A program made the position numbers and the translations under genes. Positions 8,235 to 16,211 of a DNA stretch of 55,069 bases are shown piece by piece. The notes under the pieces are model-generated. The model was not told where the DNA came from and did not search any database. It worked only from the letters and a program-made list of their open reading frames with translations. The DNA comes from Candidatus Latescibacterota bacterium. GTDB lineage: Bacteria > Latescibacterota > UBA2968 > UBA8231. The stretch lies in assembly GCA_003529325.1 (NCBI GenBank), contig DPVW01000349.1, positions 1 to 55,069 on the forward strand. The letters run 5' to 3'. Within the stretch, counting starts at the first letter, position 1. Every line of letters starts with the position of its first letter.

Positions 8235-9651
8235 CGGCACGCTCGGTTGGTGGAATGTGAAGAACCATGCACGCGGGATGGCCAAAAGCGCTTTCATCGG
8301 CTGGTTCGGTACCGAGCAGCTCGCCATTGGTACCGAAATAGAGACTGCTGCCGTCCGGGCTCAGCTCGAGGCAATAGGTGCCCCCCACCCGGTAGGAATA
8401 TCGCTGCTCAAACACTGGACCGAGGAAAGCCAGCACCTTGCACACACCGGTGCGGGTGTCGAATTGCAGGACTGGCGCCCCATCCCGCCAGGCCAGGCCG
8501 TGGGCGTTGGGTATGGCGTACAGGTAGCGGCCGCCGGGACTGATCTCGAGGACGGTGGTGTAGGCGCCAGGCACAGATGACGAGGCCGGGTCTGCCCTCG
8601 AGTCGTGACGTTTTGGCCACAATAACCCCACGGGCTCGACGGTGCGCCCAGCAGGATCGAAGCGCAGTAGCTGGCCATTGCCGACGCCGTAGAATCGCCC
8701 CAGTGGGTCAAGATGTTCGGTGCCGGCTCGTACGGGGTCAGATCCCGGAGGCAGGCGCACCGCCTGCTCTTCTACCTGGTTGGTTGCACTGTCGTAGCGA
8801 GCCAACCAGACTTGAGGCGATCCCGGCACGGGGCGCACCGAAAACCAGGCGCTGCCGTCGGTCTCATCGACGAAGATGAAACGCCGGCTGGCCTCGGTGT
8901 CGGCGTGGCCTCGATAGATCGTCCGCCGTTGCGCGAGATCGTACACCAGGAAGCCCTGGCCCTGCCAGTCCCGATCACAGGGGAGGGCATATAACAACCC
9001 GCGACGGGTGTCGGCCATGGAGGAAGGGATGACGAAGGGCACGTCGAGGACGCCGAGAATCTCCCCTTCTCCCGTGCGAGGATTTGCACGGACCGCCATG
9101 CCATACAACTCATCGCTCTGGGTATGCCCAGGTGGGGGCGCCGTGCCCCAGTAGGTCGCCCAGTAAAGCCAGCCGTCATCGAACTGATCGAGCCGCCCGT
9201 GAATCTTGCCGAAACCCCAACTGTCCGGCTGTTGTCCCAACAGCGACTGCTGGTCGATGACCAGATCGAGCTTGTGTGTACCCGCATCGAAGGCGTAGAC
9301 GTAGCTGCGTCCCCCGGGGCCACCGTGGTCACCGATGGCGGAATAGAACCGGCCGTCCAGACCGATGGTTCCGTCCCCCCACTGGGACCACTCACGACCC
9401 TCAAGTTGCAGGGAAATCGGGTAGAGCACGGCTTCCACCCGAGGGGCCGTGGTAGCCACGGTGAAGGCGAAATTGGAGGCTGCCAACATCGCTGGAATAA
9501 CGAGAAGAGCCTCGTCCTCGACGGTGATAGCCGTGTCGCCACCAGCGCGGAATGCCGCGGCCTCAGTCTCTCCCGCAGCCTGCGCTGACGGGGGCCATAG
9601 ACAAAGGACGTAGAGTGGCCACCACCGGTGGTGCCGATCAGCCCCAGACAT
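8221..9651 (-). CDS. Secreted beta-propeller protein of unknown function
   Basis: The longest frame begins at 9807, but the first 52 residues are low-complexity and lie over the upstream gene. ATG 9651 gives a typical signal peptide (HHRWWPLYVLCLWPPSAQA) and overlaps the upstream stop by 14 nt, so it is preferred (476 residues). The mature part has repeated blades with motifs such as IGLDGRFYSAIGDHGG, GRFYGVGNGQLLRFDP and LELSPDGSSLYFGTNGE, typical of NHL/YncE-like propellers. No catalytic signature is recognised. It follows the TIM-barrel gene and precedes the CBM9-like gene in the sugar-transport operon, so a sugar-related lyase or sensor role is possible, but this is inference. Confidence 0.72.
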   Translation of the reverse strand: MSGADRHHRWWPLYVLCLWPPSAQAAGETEAAAFRAGGDTAITVEDEALLVIPAMLAASNFAFTVATTAPRVEAVLYPISLQLEGREWSQWGDGTIGLDGRFYSAIGDHGGPGGRSYVYAFDAGTHKLDLVIDQQSLLGQQPDSWGFGKIHGRLDQFDDGWLYWATYWGTAPPPGHTQSDELYGMAVRANPRTGEGEILGVLDVPFVIPSSMADTRRGLLYALPCDRDWQGQGFLVYDLAQRRTIYRGHADTEASRRFIFVDETDGSAWFSVRPVPGSPQVWLARYDSATNQVEEQAVRLPPGSDPVRAGTEHLDPLGRFYGVGNGQLLRFDPAGRTVEPVGLLWPKRHDSRADPASSSVPGAYTTVLEISPGGRYLYAIPNAHGLAWRDGAPVLQFDTRTGVCKVLAFLGPVFEQRYSYRVGGTYCLELSPDGSSLYFGTNGELLGTEPADESAFGHPACMVLHIPPTERADDSI

Positions 9652-10801
9652 CGCGACTCGCGCCGATCCAGTCGATCTGGGTCTGACGAAGCAGGCCATA
9701 CGTATAGAATGCGAATCCGTCGACGCCCGCCGCTGCCTGGGCAGCGATCCTGTCGCGCGTCTCCTGCATGGAAGTGCCAGGTGCGGCGATCGAGTGCAGC
9801 CGAACACCGGGCAAGCTCTGGCGCTGCGCGGATACTTGCTGCGATGTCTGCTCGCAAGTCCCTGGAATCCGTGTGTAGACGGCGTCGATGCTGCGCAGGA
9901 TCCGCTCTTTGTCGAGACCCGTCGTCAGGGGATCGAGGGAGCCGAAAAAGGAGACCTGGGCGCCAGCGTCGTGAATTACACCGGCGACCTGCTCGAAGAG
10001 GGAGGAGGCCGTCTCCAGGCGAACATTCAGGAAGGCCGCCAGACGTCCATCGAAGGCCCCCTCGATCTGCTCTGAGATCTCGGTATTCATGATCTCAGCA
10101 GACGGGTCGGTGCGCAGCTCACGGTCGAGGTACATCGCCACGGCTGGTCGCAGGGCTTTGCCGTCGAGCCCGGCGCGATCGGCGGCGGCCAGACAATGTG
10201 GGCAGAAACACAGGCCCATGAGAAACTCGTGATATGGCGCGATGTCGACGAGGATCTTCGGATTGCGGAAGCCATATCGAAAGGGCAAATAGCTCAGTGA
10301 TTCCAGCTGGATGGCCGCTGGGCCCTGCCGCAGCATGTCCCGCGTGAGCGCCACGGCATACTGGCGTGCCTCCGGGGCGGCGGGGCAGACCTGAGCCAGG
10401 CATGGCTGACCGAAACAATCACGCTTGGCCACATCCGGAAAGGCCTGTGGCAGGTGATGATTGTAGTAGTAGACGGCCCAGGCTGAGAAGCTCAGATCGT
10501 GCCGCTGCAGGCCCTGAACCAGATTCATCATATAGTCGGAGCCGGTGACGACCTCGCTGATGAGGGGGCGCATGGAGGTATTGGCGTAGAGCGACTCCTC
10601 GGTCGCGAAATACACGGCACCCTCCTCTCCGTAGTACAGCTTGCGGACGGGATTGTGTGGCGCAAAGTAGGTGGACACATGATAGCTGAGGGCGAGCAGG
10701 ACCCCTCCACCCGGGCCCGTCGCGTCGGCGAGGACGGCTCCGGCTGTGTCGACACCCTCGTCGGAGAGGTCCCAGGGATAGGCGTAAAATTCGGCGTTCA
10801 T
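9638..10801 (-). CDS. Putative TIM-barrel (glycosidase-like) protein
   Basis: A 387-residue protein without a signal peptide. The architecture reads as a (beta/alpha)8 barrel related to uncharacterised alpha-amylase-fold proteins: FSAWAVYYYNHHLP, QVCPAAPEARQYAVALTRD, AIQLESLSYLPF and the final VDGFAFYTYGLL match successive barrel strands. LCFCPHC near residue 197 is a CxxC pair that could bind metal. Catalytic acids cannot be assigned with confidence. The start ATG is 5 nt below the end of the MalG-type permease, and the stop overlaps the next gene by 14 nt, so it is co-translated with the importer. Processing of the imported sugar in the cytoplasm is the simplest reading. The family remains unnamed here. 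Confidence 0.62.
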   Translation of the reverse strand: MNAEFYAYPWDLSDEGVDTAGAVLADATGPGGGVLLALSYHVSTYFAPHNPVRKLYYGEEGAVYFATEESLYANTSMRPLISEVVTGSDYMMNLVQGLQRHDLSFSAWAVYYYNHHLPQAFPDVAKRDCFGQPCLAQVCPAAPEARQYAVALTRDMLRQGPAAIQLESLSYLPFRYGFRNPKILVDIAPYHEFLMGLCFCPHCLAAADRAGLDGKALRPAVAMYLDRELRTDPSAEIMNTEISEQIEGAFDGRLAAFLNVRLETASSLFEQVAGVIHDAGAQVSFFGSLDPLTTGLDKERILRSIDAVYTRIPGTCEQTSQQVSAQRQSLPGVRLHSIAAPGTSMQETRDRIAAQAAAGVDGFAFYTYGLLRQTQIDWIGASRDVWG

Positions 10802-10806
10802 GGGAT

Positions 10807-11658
10807 CTATCCTTTGACGGCGCCAGCCGTCAGGCCCTGGGTGAAAAACCGCTGGGCGAGTAGGAAAAACAACACCGTCGGAATAACGGCGATGACCGAG
10901 GCGGCAGAGATATAACGCCAGTTGACGCCGAACACTCCCTGCAGACTGGCCAGCCCCAACTGCAGGGTGTAGAGATCGCGGCTCTTGAGCACGACGAGAG
11001 GCCAGAGAAAGTCATTCCACTGGGCGACAAAGGTGAAGGCAGCCTGCGTCGCCATCGCCGGTTTGATCAGAGGCAGCATGATCCTGGCATAGATCGCGAA
11101 ATCGCCACAACCATCGATGCGCGCAGCATCTTCAATGTCCTGTGGCACCGTAGTGAACGCCTGGCGCAGCAGAAAGATGCCGAAAGCGTTAACCGCGACA
11201 GGCAGGATGACACCCGCATAGGAGTCGACCAGCCCCAGGCGCAAAGTGACGATGAACAGGGGGATCAACAATACCTGAAAGGGAACCATCGTCGTTGCCA
11301 GCACGCAATAGAGGATGACCTGACGCCCACGGAAGCGCATGCGCGCCAGGGCGTAGCCGGTGAGGGAGCAGAAGAACAGATTGAGCACGACGGTGGTGAT
11401 GGCGATGAAGAAGGTGTTGAAGATGTACCGTCCGAAAGGCAGGATATTCCATGCCTTGACGAAGTTGCCCCAGACGATGGGATCGGGAATCCACTGCGGG
11501 GGATAAGCGAACAGATCAGCGGATTCGGCCTTCAATGCCGTGGACAGCAGCCAGGCGAAGGGCGCCAGCAGTACGGTGCCAACGGCGATCATGGCAGCGT
11601 ACAGCACAATGTGCTCGACGCGAATCTTCCGTAGCTGGCTCAACCAGTTCACGTTCAA
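10807..11658 (-). CDS. ABC sugar transporter permease, MalG type
   Basis: An inner-membrane permease of the carbohydrate uptake CUT1 family. There are six hydrophobic segments and the cytoplasmic EAA loop that docks the ATPase (EDAARIDGCG, followed by RIMLPLIKP). The open frame extends upstream to 12225, but that part is a shadow of the MalF gene. The start is taken at TTG 11658, which overlaps the MalF stop by 4 nt and sits 12 nt below GGAGG; GTG 11652 is an alternative. This gives 284 residues, normal for MalG. The ATP-binding subunit is not encoded in this window, so a shared MsmK/UgpC-type ATPase elsewhere is expected. Confidence 0.93.
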   Translation of the reverse strand: MNVNWLSQLRKIRVEHIVLYAAMIAVGTVLLAPFAWLLSTALKAESADLFAYPPQWIPDPIVWGNFVKAWNILPFGRYIFNTFFIAITTVVLNLFFCSLTGYALARMRFRGRQVILYCVLATTMVPFQVLLIPLFIVTLRLGLVDSYAGVILPVAVNAFGIFLLRQAFTTVPQDIEDAARIDGCGDFAIYARIMLPLIKPAMATQAAFTFVAQWNDFLWPLVVLKSRDLYTLQLGLASLQGVFGVNWRYISAASVIAVIPTVLFFLLAQRFFTQGLTAGAVKG

Positions 11659-12569
11659 TTCGTATTGTCCCCTCCAGAGAGGCGAAAGTTGATCATCGCA
11701 AAGAGCATGATGATGAGCAGCAGAATCAGCGATACCGCAGCGGCGTAACCGACTTCCAGATACTTGAATCCCAGGGTGTAGATGTAGTACGAGAGCAGAT
11801 TGGTGCGATGAAATGGCCCACCACCCGTCATGACGTAGACCTCGCCAAAGGTGCGCATGGCGGCGATGGTGGCAATGATCGTGACAACCAGCGTATACGG
11901 CCGAATGCCCGGAATGATGACGTGACGCACGACCCGCCAGCGTCCGGCGCCATCGACTCGTGCCGCCTCCTCCAGTTCTTTGGAAATGCCCTGCAACCCC
12001 GCGAGATAGATGATCATGTAGTACGGGGACGCCTTCCACACGGTCACCATGGCCACCGAGAACAGTGCCAATGCCGGCTCTGAGAGCCACACCGACTGCG
12101 TCTGTATGCCGAGAGCGCCCAACAACACCTGGCCGACACCGCGGGTGTCGGCGAGCCACGCGGGTCCGGCGATGCCAAGGCCCTGCAACAGCGCGTTGAG
12201 CAGACCATCGGAGTTGTAGAGCCACTTCCAGATGATGCCGGCGACGACGATGCTGGTGACGACGGGGATGTAGTAGGCGGTGCGGAAAAGTTTTGTACCC
12301 GGCACAGCAGAATTGAGCAACAGGGCCAGCAGGAAGGAGAGTACCACAAGAGCAGGCACAACAATGGCGGCGTAGAGCAGTGTGTTGGCCAGCACCCGCA
12401 GAAAGAGTTCATCGGAGAACGCGCGGTGGAAATTATCCAGGCCGATGAACTGAGCTGGATTGAAAATGTTGTACTTATGGAAGCTGAGCCAGATTGTATC
12501 CAGTACCGGATAACCGAAGAACGTAGCCAGCAAAAGCAGCCCGGGTCCGACGAACAGATACGGTGTCAT
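11655..12569 (-). CDS. ABC sugar transporter permease, MalF type
   Basis: The partner permease of the CUT1 importer, 304 residues. It has six predicted membrane segments, starting with TPYLFVGPGLLLLATFFGYP, and an EAA loop (LEEAARVDGAGRW followed by HVIIPGIRP). The start is ATG 12569, inside an ATGA overlap with the stop of the binding-protein gene; the 16 extra upstream codons in the open frame are not needed. With its neighbours it forms the membrane channel that accepts sugar from the lipoprotein. Substrate specificity cannot be read from the permease, but the nearby CBM9-like, propeller and sorbosone-dehydrogenase-like genes suggest a plant- or algal-type oligosaccharide (inference). Confidence 0.94.
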   Translation of the reverse strand: MTPYLFVGPGLLLLATFFGYPVLDTIWLSFHKYNIFNPAQFIGLDNFHRAFSDELFLRVLANTLLYAAIVVPALVVLSFLLALLLNSAVPGTKLFRTAYYIPVVTSIVVAGIIWKWLYNSDGLLNALLQGLGIAGPAWLADTRGVGQVLLGALGIQTQSVWLSEPALALFSVAMVTVWKASPYYMIIYLAGLQGISKELEEAARVDGAGRWRVVRHVIIPGIRPYTLVVTIIATIAAMRTFGEVYVMTGGGPFHRTNLLSYYIYTLGFKYLEVGYAAAVSLILLLIIMLFAMINFRLSGGDNTN

Positions 12570-13861
12570 TGGAATGCCAACAGGTGGTCCCACTTGCGCT
12601 GCACACGCGACAGGCACGCCGCCACCGTCTGGTCACGAGCCAGGGCTCGCGCAAATTCTTCATACAGAACGTCTTCCATGCGGCTCCACCCCGGGACGTC
12701 TGGTGGCGCCATGACGAAGGAGTTCGGAATGTCCGCCGCCGACAATATGTGGGCTCGATCCTCGGAGGTCTCCGGTTCGCGACGGAAGTAGGGGTCAGCG
12801 ATGGCAGCCTTCGTCGACGGCAGAATGGCGACGCGCCGAGAGAATTCGAGTTGATTGACGTCGTTGGTGACGAACAGGCCGAAGTCAACGGCCTCACGTT
12901 TATGGGGGGACATCCTGGGCACGACCAGCACCTGATTGGTCGCCGGCACCCGGCCCAGGGCACCGCGAGGTTGGGCGACGGGAACCGCCTTGCGTTCGAA
13001 AGACTCGTCAAAATAGCGCGTGATCCAGCCGCCGGCGAAAGGCAACATGGCACACCGGCCTTCGATGAACCAGTTGACCTCATCCCGGTGGGCGGCGGCG
13101 AGGGCCTCCGGTGGCAACACACCGTCGCTGTAGGCGTCGACCCACTTCTGCAGGACCAGGGCGGCCTCAGGGGTGTTGATCGTGGAGTGTGTGTAGGCCT
13201 CGTCGAACAGCGGCCAGACCCCGTCGAGTCGCAGCAGGGCCCACGGTGGGGCTACCAGAGACGGATGCAAGCGCCAGGATACACCAAACTTACCCGTGCG
13301 CTCGTGGATCTGGCGGCCGAAGGCCAGCATTTCATCGATCGTTGTCGGCGGCCGGTCGGGGTCGAGACCCGCTCGTTCGAAAAGCTCACGATTGTACCAC
13401 ATCATCGTGACACCTGCGTACCACGGCAGCGCATAGGAGGTTCCCTGGTATTGTCCCATGCCCTGCCAGAAGATGCTGAGCCGCCGGTCCCGAGCCACCG
13501 GTGACACGAGACTGTCCATATTGGCAAGGATGTCGAACTGAAAAAAGCGTGGCAGGTCGTACAGGTTGGCCAGGTCCGGTGGCGTGCCGCCTACAAGCGC
13601 CGCAAGGAACTTCTCGGCGACTTCGGCACCACTCACATCCACCCACTCCACGCGAACGTTGGGGTGGGCGGTCTCGTAGGTATCGATCATCCCGGTGATG
13701 TAGTCAGCGAAGGCGTCGCCGAGGGCGATGGTCCAGAACTCGATGGTCACCTGCCCATCCGCTTCCTCGTCTCTGCCGCCACAGGAGAGAACAAGGACCA
13801 AGGTGCAGAATAGGACGACGAGAGAGGTTCTGCAGGCGGATGCAGGCAAGAGTGTGCTCAC
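12566..13861 (-). CDS. Sugar-binding lipoprotein of ABC importer
   Basis: A 431-residue family 1 extracellular solute-binding protein. The signal peptide ends in a lipobox (VLVLSC, lipidated Cys27). The VTIEFWTIALGD opening, PPDLANLYD, YALPWYAGVTMMWYN and GRCAMLPFAGGW segments are those of oligosaccharide-binding proteins of the UgpB/MalE class. The start is GTG 13861, which overlaps the upstream DUF362 gene stop by 4 nt (GTGA). It captures sugar outside the inner membrane and delivers it to the two permeases encoded directly downstream. Translational coupling to a broken gene upstream is odd: if that gene really is frameshifted, re-initiation here may suffer. Confidence 0.93.
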   Translation of the reverse strand: MSTLLPASACRTSLVVLFCTLVLVLSCGGRDEEADGQVTIEFWTIALGDAFADYITGMIDTYETAHPNVRVEWVDVSGAEVAEKFLAALVGGTPPDLANLYDLPRFFQFDILANMDSLVSPVARDRRLSIFWQGMGQYQGTSYALPWYAGVTMMWYNRELFERAGLDPDRPPTTIDEMLAFGRQIHERTGKFGVSWRLHPSLVAPPWALLRLDGVWPLFDEAYTHSTINTPEAALVLQKWVDAYSDGVLPPEALAAAHRDEVNWFIEGRCAMLPFAGGWITRYFDESFERKAVPVAQPRGALGRVPATNQVLVVPRMSPHKREAVDFGLFVTNDVNQLEFSRRVAILPSTKAAIADPYFRREPETSEDRAHILSAADIPNSFVMAPPDVPGWSRMEDVLYEEFARALARDQTVAACLSRVQRKWDHLLAFQ

Positions 13862-15369
13862 CGTAGCAGGACGAGTTTGCCGCTCGCCACAGACCCACCC
13901 TCGACGTGCAATCGAGCGAAGAACAGGCCGGATGCCACTGCTCTGCCCGCATCGTCGCGGCCCGGCGACATGGCGCGATGCACCAGCGTACGCAAGCGCT
14001 GTCCGGCTGTGTCGATGATCTCGAGGGTGACCACCGGCGCCTGGCCCGCCGTCTGATCAATCTGGAAGGGTATGACCGTGGAGGCGTTGAAGGGGTTCGG
14101 GTAACTGGGCGCGAGAGCAAAAGCAGCCGGAGTCCCCGGTGCATCGTCGACGGCCGTCATCGACATGGGCAAGCCACGAAATGCCAGACTGGCAACACGA
14201 TCGCCATCGATGTCGGGATCGGACTCCGGTTCGCAGATGTTGAGCGCAAACTGAAAATCAGAGAACACCTGCACGGCCTTCACCAGCACCCTGTTCTCGC
14301 CGCGCTGGAGGGGGATACGGACCTTTTCCTTGACGATCTCGTTGACCCAGACGCGCATCGCCTCGTCTGAGCCGATCCACAGTTCCGCCTCCTGGTCTCT
14401 TTGTGCATCGACCCAGGTAAAGGCGTAGGCCACGGTGCGGGCGCCGACATCGATGTTGAAAAATGCGTCTAGATCGATGCGGTCATCAAAGAAATAAATA
14501 GGCTCTGACCAACCATCTCTTTGCGGCTTCGGCGTCATGTCCTCGGGAATGAAGGGGTGGTCGAGGGCGGCGTCGTTGGTACCAAGACCGACCCGCTCAC
14601 TCTGGCAAGGATCATGTTGCGGCGAACCTGATTGGTTACCACATCACCGGAGCGGCGTGCCGACTTGCCTCGCTCCAACGTCATCAGCGCATCGACGATG
14701 GTGAAGGAAACGTTGGCGACCAGATTGATATCGACGACCTGTTCTTCCACCCAGTCCCTCGGTGTGTCGTCATAATACAGCAAGCGATGTCTGAAGCCGT
14801 CCTGGGGGACGCCGCGACTTCGCGAAAAACCGTACTTCGTCGCCGGGTAGAGATCGATGTTGTTTTTCAGCGACGGTGATACCCGTATTGTGGATCTTCA
14901 TGACGGGAACGTTGATCAACACATCGGCGTTGAGAACCTCTTTATGCACCCACAAACGGCCTGCATTGCGGTCGAAAGTAACCCCCCTGGGGGATATCGA
15001 TCTCAACGAGATCTTCCCATGGGCCGTTGAGGTTCGTCAGGCGCAGGTCGATGTCCGCCAGCTCCGGATCGGTGAGCAGGCCCTGGAAGCTGGCGACGTC
15101 TCACAAGTCGTCCCACGCAGGAGCGTCCCATGAGGGTGCGTACGGCAGCTCCCACGCCATCGGTCGCGCGGGCTCCCTTCACCGACGATGATCTCCACGT
15201 CGCCGCCGGTGACAGCGTCAAAAGATCTGGCGGGGGTAAATTTGCCGCTACCGGATGCCTGCAACCCGTGCATGATATCTGACATGATGATCACAGCAAG
15301 CAGACCCATCATGACAAATCCAGGGCTTGCCAGGCGGTGTGTGACCTGCTGCAATATCCTTCGGCCCAC
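13858..15369 (-). pseudogene. DUF362-domain protein with YPNPFN C-terminal domain, multiply frameshifted
   Basis: The coding signal is continuous but is split over all three frames. A GTG at 15369 opens an N-terminal membrane/signal segment (LASPGFVMMGLLAVIIM) and VEIIVGEG. The frame then shifts near 15175, 15102, 14982-14993 (a C6/G5 homopolymer pair), 14863-14867 (a T5 run) and about 14605. Rejoined, it reads as a DUF362-like protein: GEGARATDGVG, ADVLINVPVMKIHNTG and LVANVSFTIVDALMTL. The last part (13858-14538) is open and carries SYPNPFNASTVIPF and a C-terminal KLVLLR, a FlgD/type IX-like sorting domain. DUF362 proteins are uncharacterised, some with Fe-S domains. It starts 5 nt below the lipoprotein gene and overlaps the sugar-binding gene. 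Real decay and sequence error cannot be separated here. Confidence 0.72.
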
Positions 15370-15374
15370 GAAGA

Positions 15375-16145
15375 TCAGTCGTTGGCGGACAGCTGTACCG
15401 TTCCGTCAGGGTACAGACGGCCGATATCCCGCTGGAAATCGTACGTCAACTCGACCATCTCGACAGGTTCGTCACGGTAATCAAAGCGCAGCACGAGGTC
15501 ACGTACAACAAGGCTCACCTGCCCGACGTCGGGATGCAGGTTGGGAAAGACGACCAGCCCCTCTACCTCCTGGCCACTGAAGACCTCCTCCAGCCCCAGC
15601 ATCGTCCGCGCCAGCAGGTCGCGACGCTCTCGGTATTGAGAATACGCGTTGCCCCTGTAGCCGATGGCGTAGGCCCGGTAGTAGCTGTTGAGCTGCTGTT
15701 TGCTGAGACTCCAGTACACCCGTCCGTTCGAGGCCAGTATCTGCACACGAGCAGGGTCAATCCTGACCTTCGGATACTCGTAGTTCTTGACGTTGAGGCT
15801 GAAGACGGCAAAACGTTGTCGCTTCTTCTGCCCCTCGTAAAATTCGGTGTCACCGAAGGTGTATGGGTTGGTCGCCTTCGGACCACCCTCCGACTGGGAA
15901 GAGAACTGTCGATTCAGCTCCTCGTCGCTGACTGGGCGCAAGCGGACCTCGAAGCGACCCTGCACATAGGTGACGCTGCCGTCGTCAGCGATGGTCATGG
16001 ACGTCGCCTGCTGGCTCACAGGCTCCAACGGACCCATGTAGTAGTGGTACCCGCACCCGGTGACCAGTGCCAGGGCAACGATCATGGGCAACCACAACCC
16101 AAGGCGATTGGAGTTTATAGTCGGACTATTGCTCTCATAAGACAT
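15375..16145 (-). CDS. Lipoprotein of unknown function
   Basis: A predicted 256-residue outer- or inner-membrane lipoprotein. The open frame begins at 16181, but ATG 16145 (MSYESNSPTIN) has GGGGAG at the right distance and places the signal peptide correctly: WLPMIVALALVTGC, lipidated Cys31. The mature protein is rich in Tyr and Arg and contains a KKRQRFAVFSLNVKNYEYPKV beta-strand region and a SYYRAYAIGYRGNAYSQYRE stretch. No family is recognised. It is 66 nt below the FG-GAP/UnbV lipoprotein and 5 nt above the DUF362 gene, so the three are probably one transcript. Expression with other surface lipoproteins suggests an envelope role. Confidence 0.7.
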   Translation of the reverse strand: MSYESNSPTINSNRLGLWLPMIVALALVTGCGYHYYMGPLEPVSQQATSMTIADDGSVTYVQGRFEVRLRPVSDEELNRQFSSQSEGGPKATNPYTFGDTEFYEGQKKRQRFAVFSLNVKNYEYPKVRIDPARVQILASNGRVYWSLSKQQLNSYYRAYAIGYRGNAYSQYRERRDLLARTMLGLEEVFSGQEVEGLVVFPNLHPDVGQVSLVVRDLVLRFDYRDEPVEMVELTYDFQRDIGRLYPDGTVQLSAND

Positions 16146-16211
16146 GGCGTAACTCCCCAGAGATTGGGCCCAAGTACGCAAATCGGTGGGCGCTTGTCAA
16201 CGGTGTGCCAA

